From Pterobdella sp. o SKG-2022 (taxonomy: Eukaryota > Annelida > Clitellata > Hirudinida > Piscicolidae), in contig OZ038327.1 of assembly GCA_964035795.1 (NCBI GenBank), positions 5,199,174 through 5,263,173 of the forward strand: a DNA stretch of 64,000 nucleotides, in the 5' to 3' direction. This document shows positions 54,950 through 64,000 of this stretch, in pieces (position 1 is the first letter of the stretch; the number at the start of each line of letters is the position of its first letter). The translations under genes and the position numbers were made by a program. The notes under the pieces were generated by a model, which saw only the letters and a list, made by a program, of their open reading frames with translations, was not told the origin of the DNA and did no database searches.

Positions 54950-56285
54950 AATATCGCCCGTGTTTTGACATCTAATTCCGCAAGGATTTGTGTCTTTTTT
55001 ACTTGAATAATGTACTCAAAAATCTTCCATATAGCACTTCATAATTATATTCACGTGAAACGCTGTTCATGTATAGAAACAATTTATACTTTTGATCATA
55101 CAAAAAGTACATTTAGTTTCATATCTAGAAAACAACTTTATGAGTATTTTCTTATCTGCATTTTTTTATTTAATTAAGAATTGTTTTAAATTTGGAAATT
55201 TTTTTTAATTGAGTCAAAAGCACGTCACTATGAGATTTTCAGAAACCTCATTCAGTCGTTATAATTCTTAACTGTTTGAGATGTGAGTTTTTTTGAGTCA
55301 ATTGAACAAATAAAATATTATTAGTTTTTTTAATATTTTTTTGATTAATTTACATTTTTCATTTAATTTTTTTATTCATTTTTTAATATATTTTTTAATT
55401 TTTTTTTTAATTATTTTTTTCAAGCAAATTATCTTTTGGAAATGATAATTCTCGTTTTTCTGCACTTTTGGTAATATTTTTTTTATTCAGTTCCCATGTT
55501 TGTTGTTTGTTTTGCAAATTATCAAAACTTCCATTTCTTGTTTTGTATGTTCTTAATTCATTTTTCTTCAATTCTAAATATATTTTTAGTTTTTTATATA
55601 ATAGTAAAAAAGAAAATTTATAATTATTTAGTTTTCAGATTTAAATAATTATTTTTGTTTCATATTAACGTCGCCACTTCACAGCTTATGAATGCATAAA
55701 CAGTCCGGCTTTTGTTTCAAAACTCCACAAAAATCTTAAATTATTTATGCAACTGGAAAGCTCTTAGATTATATTTTCTTTTGAAATAAAACGAAATTTT
55801 TTTAGTGAATTTATTTGGATGGGAAAAAAAAGAATTATAATAATAATGTGAATAATAATAATGATAACACTAATAATGATAACAATAATTTGAATAATTT
55901 TGTTAATAATGAATGTGAAAACAAAAAGCTTTCCATGAATAAGTAAATAGAAACAGTAGAAAGTTTGAAAACTTATATTTATTTAATTGATGTTTTTTTC
56001 CAAATAAAAATATAATTTACGAGTGAAAAATTTCAGTCGTTTCGAAGCAGAGTTTTTCAACTGCGCGCTTTATAAGCCATAAATAAAATAATTCTAAACT
56101 CTTTCCCATTTTCCTGAATTATCGTCCTCCCATAAACAACAAAACCAATAAAATCGAAAGATCGGCAAAGAATACAAAACAAAGAACAATAAGAGTTTTA
56201 ATAGGGATGGGCGTCTTGTTTTATTTTTATTAAAATGATGCTCCATGTAATGCGATAAGCTTTTTCGCGCATATTGTGTTTTATG
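54950..56285. other. AT-rich non-coding stretch
   Basis: No gene supported. Runs of T at 55340-55430 and an AATAATG-rich patch near 55835-55900. Confidence 0.5.
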
Positions 56286-56287
56286 AG

Positions 56288-56289
56288 GT

Positions 56290-56364
<75 letters not shown>

Positions 56365-56398
56365 GTGTGTGCGTGCGTGCGTGCGTGCGTGTGTGTGT
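56288..56398. repeat. (TG)n microsatellite
   Basis: About 55 TG units, with CGTG variants near the right end. Confidence 0.97.
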
Positions 56399-56709
56399 TT
56401 TTGCTCGTTTCTCTCTGTTTTTGAGTGTGTACTTCAAAACATATTTGCAATTTTTATTTTGTATACGCTTTCTTTCTGATTGTATTTGTCTATTTGTACG
56501 CAAATAAATAAATATTATTCTATGTTTTTTTTCGTTTGTTTGGACTTTATCGTTTGCTGAGCAATTTTATCTTTGTGTATTTCTGATGGATATTTTACAA
56601 TGTTTATACTGATTTGTGTTTAATTTTCGTTTTAATTTTTATTTAGTTTCTTTCATATTTATGATATGATACAATACAAAACACTACAATGCAAAAAAAT
56701 ACAATAAAC

Positions 56710-56800
56710 TAAATTGCAATACAATACAATACAATACAATACAATACATTACAATACAAAACAATACAATAAAATACAATACAATACACTACAACACAAA
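56710..56800. repeat. (ACAAT)n pentanucleotide repeat
   Basis: ACAAT units, perfect in the middle, degenerate at both ends. Confidence 0.88.
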
Positions 56801-57035
56801 AAGCCCACAATAAAATTAACTTTCAGTGATATGAAGTCCAAAAGACCCCATAATTAGAAAAAAAAAAGTGGAAACTGCATTTGTATCGAGTGTATATATT
56901 TTTTGTGTTCTTGAAGTTTTCACCATTTGATGAACATTATCTTGAATATATTCCTTACAATCAATACCCTCAAAAAATCTGGAAGAACTCATTTTTTTTG
57001 GAAACGATGGAAGAATGAGAATAATTGTTTGAATT

Positions 57036-57038
57036 ATG

Positions 57039-57135
<97 letters not shown>

Positions 57136-57184
57136 TAAAAATGATAATAATAACAATAATAATAATAATAATAGCAAGAATATA

Positions 57185-57272
<88 letters not shown>

Positions 57273-57440
57273 TGAATAATAATAATAATAATAACATGAA
57301 TAATAATAATAATAATAATAATATAAAAAATGATATAAATAATAATAAAAATAATAATAACAACAATAATAAAAATAACAGTAATGATAATAATAATAAC
57401 AATAAAAATAATAATAACAATGATAATAATAATATTAATA
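57036..57440. repeat. (AAT)n long interrupted tract
   Basis: About 400 bases of AAT with AAC, AAA, GAT and ATG variants. The 188-codon plus-strand frame (56927-57493) is mostly polyAsn. Unlike the receptor exons, it lacks splice signals and non-repeat islands, so I do not call it a gene. Confidence 0.9.
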
Positions 57441-57560
57441 ATAACATGAATAGTAAAATTAAAAATAATTATAATTATTATACAAATATTTAAAATTAAA
57501 ATAATAATAATGTTTTAAAAACAATTATGGAAAAACGGATAATGATAATAACTAAAAATT

Positions 57561-57671
<111 letters not shown>

Positions 57672-57794
57672 TATGAATACATTTTAAAAAATATGTTCTG
57701 AAACAACACAAAAAATATTTGCATTATCACACAAGTTTTAACGCAGATATTATTTTGAACTTAAGCTCCGCAGCTGTCATCATCATCATTTGTT

Positions 57795-58080
57795 TCACCG
57801 CCATGCTCCTCCGTGTAGGTAAAAAATACAAGCATTCTTCATCTTTATCATCAGGCTGTTAAATTTTGGTTGTTTTTCTCTGTATATAAATAGCTTCTCC
57901 TAAGAACTTAGCATGATTAGAGCAAACTGATGAAACAATCCGTGTGGGGTCTTTTAAAAAAATCATCTCAACGATATGATGTGAGTAATTCTGAAAGAAA
58001 GTGAAAGGTTTTTAGGTTTGTACCCTGAAGGGTAGCAGCCCCGCCAAATAGCAGGCGTAAACGCTAAGTTGAGTTTTTCA
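57795..58080 (+). repeat. Dispersed repeat family 2, copy 2
   Basis: It shares, in order, CCATG.TCC.CCGTGTAGGT, TTATCATCAGGCTG, TTAGAGCAAACTGATGAAAC, AATCCGTGTGGGGTC, GTACCCTGAAGGGTAGCAGC, CCGCCAAATAGCAGGCGTAA and ACGCTAA with the reverse complement of 20160-20492. It begins about 130 bases after the (AT)n tract. Confidence 0.75.
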
Positions 58081-58099
58081 ACGTCGTGGCCAGAACAAA

Positions 58100-60050
58100 C
58101 TATCAGCATCATCATCATCATCTTCTTTTTTTTCACATTAATTTTCTCCTTCATAGTTCTCAAATTGTTTCAATATATATTTTTTTTCTTTATTATATAC
58201 ATTTTGTCATCTTCCTCCAATTTACTTTTTTCTTCTTATTTTTCATCACTTGTTTTTATTTATCCATCATTTTTCTTTACTTTTTTTAATTTTTCATATA
58301 TACTTTTTTTCTTATTCAAAATTAAGTACCCGTGCCCAAAACATACTCATGATCATCTTTATAAACCATGTCCAAAACATTTCCTTATCACTCCCACGTT
58401 CTCAATATCTCACAAGTTTCCACTTCTCAGATTCTAGCTTCCATTTTTCTTTCCTCATCTCCACATTTTTGAGCTTTTTTTCAACACATTTTTGAAGTTC
58501 CCATGATTCGACTCACAGTATCTCAATTGTTATCCTTCCTTCATTATGACATTTTTTCATTTTTTGCTATTTTTTTGTAACTTGTATTTTATTTTTTATT
58601 CAAATTATTTTTTTTTAATTATATTCTTTTTGTTCATCTTTTTTCCATTTTTTTTTAATTTTTTAATTCTTTTATTTTTTTCTTCCTCCTCCTTCTCTTC
58701 CTCCTTTTCACAGCATTTATCTCAATTGTCAATCAAGGCAAAACGAGCAAGTTTTACGTTTTCAACGTTGTTACACAAAACTCCATTAGTTATTCCATTT
58801 CTTATGGCTCCAATTCAATGTTTTTCAATGTACTTATTTTTTATTTTTTTGTATTTTTCTGCATATTGAGTTATGAATTTTTTTGAAAATTGCATTGTTC
58901 CATGAAAGTCAAATATTTTTTATATACCTTTCTGGTTTGCCGTTTACCAATAATATTCCATTTAAATATATTCCTAAAATACAACTTCTACAATTTTTTG
59001 TATTTTTTTTAATTTTTAAAACTAGCATCCACACTAACAGCCATTCCACCAAAGACAATATTGAAACATTGTTATCAAAATGCATCATTTAAAACTTCGT
59101 TTATGCAACATCTTGAACGTGTGTCTCCATTATTTTCAAACTTCAAAGCAACATAAAATTTCAAAAACATATAGAATGTCTCAAAAATAAAACAAAATCT
59201 CATATTTTGGAGTATCGGATTACTCAAATGAAAATGATACTGGAATTGATATAATTTTTAAATGTTGTGTTGCCGGGATGCAATACCCTTGAAATCATAA
59301 AGCATATCATCCTGTTGGACATGAAGAATTTTTGAAATTTTTTATTTTTTGCTTCAAAGTTTCAAATTCATTTTTCACAGATGAGAAATATTAATTTTTG
59401 TAAAAATTAATGTCGATTTCTTCCATTGAAAACTAGAGAATAGATTCATGTTCTCTTTTGGTTATATTATTTTTTCAAATTTAAAGAAAAAGTTGCAAAA
59501 TTCTTGAATATATTTTTGTGAATAACCTTTAAAATCAATCAATCAACAAACTAAGAATACAAATTTGAAAAATCATAAGTGAAATTAAAGTCTTTGATCA
59601 ATCCCACATACATTTGAGATGAAAATGACAGAGAAGAGGCTGTAATATAATACCAAACTGCCTCACAATGGAAGGTTTTGAATGAATATGGGTTGAAGAA
59701 AAAAAGAGAATTTTAAAAAATAGATGACATTTTTTCAATTTTATGATCAATTATGATTGATTAAATGAGTAAAACTAATATTTTTGGGAGATTGTTTTGT
59801 TGTTTTGGAAAAATTTTGACTCTATTTAATTTGACAAGTTTATATAAACAAGTCATATGACAATTTTTTGAATAATTAGTCACAAAATTGTGAATCAGGA
59901 AAACGTGACAATATTCGAATTTGTATTTTGACGAAGCTTTTTGATATATTCTACCCGATGATGACATAGGATATATCGAAAATAGTCGTCAACATAAAAA
60001 TCCAACTTTTTTCGTGTTTTTATGGATCACATTATACGATAATAAATTTT
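58100..60050. other. AT-rich non-coding stretch
   Basis: No gene supported. 59931-59990 carries a TCGAAAA/AAGCTT motif seen at other loci (see findings). Confidence 0.45.
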
Positions 60051-60255
60051 AACGTTGGAAAATTTAATTGAGAATATGCTAAGCCCTCGGGGTGAATCAG
60101 ATATTAAAAAATATTTTATAAATATTACCAAAATTTATTATATGTATGTGATAGATGAAGACTGGATTCCAAATATTAACTCTAATAATAATGATGATAA
60201 TAAAATAATTAAAAAAATAGAGAATGAAAATTTTGTTCATATGAATTTCAAATAA
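60040..60255 (+). CDS. Hypothetical short ORF or terminal exon
   Basis: The frame reads LENLIENMLSPRGESDIKKY, FINITKIYYMYVIDEDWIPN, INSNNNDDNKII..., stop at 60253-60255, with AATAAA at 60302-60307. The first ATG in frame is within ENMLSP. Composition is plausible for an AT-rich gene, but length alone does not exclude chance, and no family is recognised. Confidence 0.25.
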
Positions 60256-60259
60256 TTAT

Positions 60260-63200
60260 ATAAAAGCTATTGTGATAGAAGTTAATTTTTTAATTAGGAA
60301 AAATAAATTTTTTTTTATCATATACTCTCGTTATTATTATTAATTTTTTTTTGGATTTTTATTTTTATTATTATAACCTACAATAAATTATTTGATTTGT
60401 TATCAAAACACATCTTCATATCGCCATTGTTGAAAAGTGAAGAAAGATAACAATAATAATATCAACAACAACAGCAACAACAACAAAATCATAAAAACAA
60501 TAATAACAATAAAAATGATTAACAAAGTAAGAGTAATTAAATTTAACAAACCAATAAGGAAAAATAAATAAAAACGATTTATTAAATATCGTTGCTATTT
60601 TTATATCTAAAACATGAAAAATAAATTGTTGAGAAAAAATGATTTGATTATATTTTTATTGATTTTTTATTATTTTTTATTATTATTTTCTCTTTATTTC
60701 GATTGTTTTGAATTATATTCCCAATTATAGTAACATCGTTATTGTTTATTTTATATGAGTATTTATTATTTATATTATTGAGAACTCCATCAATAAAGTC
60801 CGTAAATTATTTATATTTGTGTTAAAAACGCTGTAGCTCATTGTAATTTATCTGTTTGTTTATAAGAAGCAATAAAAACAGCAAAAACAACATGAACAAT
60901 AATAAAAATAATAACAATAATAATAATAATAGAAACAATTATACAAACAACAATAATAATAAAAATAAAATATTATTAATATTAATAGTAATAACATAAA
61001 TAAACCTGCTAATAGTATTTATTATCATACTTCCTAAAAGCAAAAAAAGATAGTAGATATTTTGCTACTAAAAATAAATTAATGTTCATTAGGGTGTGTT
61101 TATTTATTTTTTTTAATTTGTGTGTTTGTGTGTTTGCATTTGTTGTTTATGTATTTTTGTTTGTGTGTTTGCATTTGTTGTTTATGTATGTGCCTTTGTG
61201 TTTGTTGTTGTTGGAAAAAGTGTTATTATGAAATTGTTACTGTTTTTTATATGTATGTTCATATTTGTTTCTTATTTTTTGCTTTTTTCATTTATTTGTG
61301 TTGCCGTTTGCTAGACTGTGTACGTTCGTTTGAATATGTGTGGCTTTATATGATTCTGTACGTGTTGTAGTTGTCTTTGTGTTTCTAATAATGTGTGTGT
61401 TCTTTTTGAATTTTATTTATACGTGTATCCGATAAATAATAGATTTAATTAATAACTCTTTATGAACCTCGATCTAACGAAACTCGAGAGTAAATTACTA
61501 CCAGGTAGCTAAAAAAATGCCAGTTTTTTTTCAATTAATTATCTTTTTCTATTTATTTCTTTATCTTTTTTCTGTTTATTCATTTCTTTATTGTTTCATT
61601 TTTTTAAAATATTTTTTTTTTTTATCTCAAATTCAAATTTAATTTATTTGTTTTTATAAAATTCTCAAACAAATTTATCAAATTAAAATTCATAACGTAA
61701 AGAAATTCTTAAAATGAAAAATTCTGGGAATAAAAAATTACAGGAATAAATTAGAACGATTAATCATTTAAAAAAACAAAACTTGTGAAAAAAAAATTTT
61801 AAAACTAGAAAAAATCCACGAAAAAATCTCAAACAGGTGAAAAAACTAGAAAAAAAAGTCATATGATTATAACATAAAATGTACTAATAATTTAAAAAAT
61901 AATGAATATATATATAAAATTAGGAAACAGACATAAATAAGTGTTGTTTTGTTGAAAATAATATTGGAAAAAAACAGAAATAGTTAATATGGAAAAAAAA
62001 CATATTCAATTAAGCCAACGAAACCAACAACATAAGAATATTTTAATAAAACATAATATAAAAAAAACACTTTGAAACAAAAACTATAAATACATAAATA
62101 AAATTTCAAAAAATAAATTATGAATTAGAATAAAAAATAGCTTTTGAACATGAAAAAGTTTAAATTAGGTTGAAAAATGTGTTTCGAGAAAGAAGTGAGA
62201 AACAGAACTGTTTGCATTGAAAAATTAAGCAACTCCGCGCTTCAATCTATTTTGAGAATAAAATATTTCTAATAGATGAAACACTTTGTTAAGTTGAATC
62301 AATTGAAAAGCTTTTTTGATAAAAAATCATTTGAAGACTGTATTAATTGAAAAAGATAACTCAATCAGTCTATTGATTAAATTCATAAATAGCTTTCTTA
62401 ATATAACTAAATAAATCAATAAAAATTCCCAATAATTCAAATAGTTTATCTTATTGCTTCTTAAACAGACCAACTCCAAACAGCTAGTTGCAGCTGACAT
62501 CCATAACCCATTGTAAAACTATGTCCCAATACATTATACGTGATGTGTCTGCTTCATAAATAATATCCAAAAAAATAGATCAAATAAAATACGTTCTATG
62601 TGTATATAACATTAACTAGTTTTTATTTATCTACTATCAAATAATTTTTTGATTCATATAATAAATACTTTTTACATTTATATACTACTAAATAATTTTG
62701 TATTCATATAATATTAAATGATATTTTTATTTCCTATAAAATAATATGACTCTGTTTTCTGGATGTAATCTATATATTATTATAGATGTCAAAAAAGAAC
62801 TTTATGAAGCGAGACAACTCTTTAATACTTTTTATTTTCAAAAGAATCAAAGAAAAATCGATATATGATATCTCTGAGAATTTTCTTATATACTTTTTAA
62901 AACTGTTTTCAAAATTCTGTTTTTCCAATTCTGTTTTGAGCATAAGTTTTTCAATTAACATAAGTTCAACAAGCGATTTATGAATTGTTTGGAAAAATGT
63001 TATAAGAGAATTTTGAAAATTTTGTTAAAAGTTGTTTTAGTTTTGATGGAAGTTTTCCAAATGCTGAACAAAGTTATGTGACAGTTTTCAACTGTTAAAC
63101 AAAGAATTACATGGGAGTATTTTGAATACTAAAATATTTTTAATAAAACAATGTTAAACGCTACAAAAATCAATATAACCAAAAAAACTATATAAAATTT

Positions 63201-63600
63201 ATATTAAACGCTACAAAAATCAAGACAACCAACCAGCCAAAAAGAACAGTAACGACCACTTCGACATCTTTCCTGGTTCACCTGTGGGTTGCAACAGTGC
63301 ATGAGTTGTTTGTGCGATTGTTCGTTTATTATGTTAGTTATGTTGTGAATCACAAAATCACTAAAACATTTGAATTTTTTTGAAGAAGCTTTTCGATATA
63401 TTCTATATTTTCATCAAGTAGTTCATTAGTTTTCGAGACTGATTATCCACAAATATAGTTATGTTGTTATTATGTTCACTATAATATTTACGTTAATTTT
63501 AGTGGTTCAATTTACATGTATATACTCTGTTTAAGTTATAGAAGATATACTCCGTTCAAGTTTAATATAACTTCATTTATTACCATTATTAATTCATTCA
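60260..63600. other. AT-rich non-coding stretch
   Basis: Holds AAT/AAC-rich patches (60450-60520, 60890-60990) and a TTTG(TG) patch at 61110-61210. A minus-strand frame at 62770-62961 (LIEKLMLKTELEKQNFENSF) is open but could be chance. Confidence 0.45.
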
Positions 63601-63604
63601 TTAG

Positions 63605-63673
63605 ACGGACAGTTTACAAGCTAGGTTTGCTGCAGAAGCGTTTGAGCAATCAGAAGAGCTAGAGGAAGAGAAG
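63605..63673 (+). CDS. Candidate 23-codon exon abutting SINE copy D
   Basis: A pyrimidine-rich acceptor (TTAATTCATTCATTAG) is followed by TDSLQARFAAEAFEQSEELE, EEK, and then GTCGGT, which is both a possible donor and the first bases of the SINE. The peptide is charged and helical in character. No family recognised. If real, the gene lies mostly outside the window. Confidence 0.35.
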
Positions 63674-63849
63674 GTCGGTCTGTATAGCTCAAAGGTTGAG
63701 CATTAAAATAATTATTTAAAGTTACCGGGTTCGATCCCACGTGGCGTGACAATTAGCATCTGTTCCACAGTGTGTTTTTGCTACATTAATTTATAGCAAG
63801 CGCTTAGATCTATAAAGAAAAGCGCTTTATAAATACTGCGTTACATATA
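63674..63849 (+). repeat. tRNA-derived SINE, copy D
   Basis: The head is GTCGGTCTGTATAGCTCAAA with GGTTGAGC, a mutated anticodon loop, B box GGTTCGATCCC and ACGTGGCGTGAC. The full-length body is TTAGCATCTGTTCCACAGTG, TTTTTGCTACATTAATTTAT, AGCAAGCGCTTAGATCTATA, AAGAAAAGCGCTTTATAAAT and TGCGTTACAT. It shows the two AAGCGCTT blocks, one of which copy A has lost. Confidence 0.88.
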
Positions 63850-63937
63850 AATGATTTTTAAAATTGAAATTAGTTTATTTGTTGTTGTTTGAGTTATAGA
63901 TATTTCTATTCACGATTTTTTTTCTATATATGGCAAT

Positions 63938-64000
63938 TTTGGTAAGATGTGCAAGTCCTCTGCGTATTTGAAAAGCCACCTCCGAGCCAGAAACTGTTTG
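63938..64000 (+). pseudogene. Degenerate zinc-finger-like fragment at the window edge
   Basis: The plus strand reads YGNFGKMCKSSAYLKSHLRA then RNCL to the window end. GKM.KSS.YLKSHLRA resembles a C2H2 finger of the KLF/Sp type, but the Cys pair is not visible and the second His is replaced by Arg. It could be a decayed copy or part of an exon continuing right. Confidence 0.3.

Noticed and set aside
56927..57493. 188-codon polyAsn frame
   Set aside because: Almost entirely an (AAT)n microsatellite; no splice sites or non-repeat islands linking it to a gene.
62770..62961. 63-codon minus-strand frame rich in Lys, Phe and Ile
   Set aside because: At this AT content a few open frames of this length are expected by chance in 64 kb; no supporting signals.

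Overview
The window is eukaryotic genomic DNA from an animal, very AT-rich and packed with microsatellites: (ATT)n, (AC)n, (GAA)n, and long TCCA/TGGA tetranucleotide arrays. Genes have GT-AG introns. Animal-type genes are present: a testis-specific serine kinase (TSSK), 14-3-3 zeta, and an FN3-containing membrane receptor. I suspect a lophotrochozoan such as a leech or other annelid, but this is an impression from gene style and repeat landscape, not a demonstrated identity.

Layout. 1-302 is the tail of a non-LTR retrotransposon reverse transcriptase. 1752-5920 (+) is a five-exon TSSK kinase whose stop TGA is followed in frame by 63 further coding-like codons. 6662-11437 (+) is a complete six-exon 14-3-3 zeta gene; intron 2 holds an inverted LINE endonuclease fragment and a tRNA-derived SINE. 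12600-15000 holds a LINE tail and foldback elements. 15218-27571 (-) holds the C-terminal part (about 1,570 codons) of a type I membrane protein. I reconstructed it from eleven exons, most too fragmented to appear as long ORFs. It has FN3-like modules interrupted by Asn-, Ser-, Gln- and Asp/Glu-rich tracts, one transmembrane helix, and an Asn/Gln-rich cytoplasmic tail. Nearly all its introns are phase 1, and the whole chain closes in frame.

From about 28 kb to the end the window is mostly non-coding, A/T-rich sequence with simple repeats. It includes two further SINE copies on + and one on -, several foldback (MITE-like) elements sharing a core close to ACGAAAAGCTTCGT, a second dispersed repeat present twice (20.2-20.5 kb and 57.8-58.1 kb), and the 5' half of a CR1/Jockey-type retrotransposon (50.6-52.15 kb). 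That retrotransposon carries a 2A-like DVESNPG motif, a PHD-like finger and an endonuclease domain. A few short exon-like stretches (37.5, 49.0, 60.1, 63.6 and 63.95 kb) may belong to genes mostly outside the window or be decayed copies.

The kinase and 14-3-3 gene are head-to-tail, but nothing in the sequence shows co-regulation. No operon, CRISPR array or prokaryote-type system is present.
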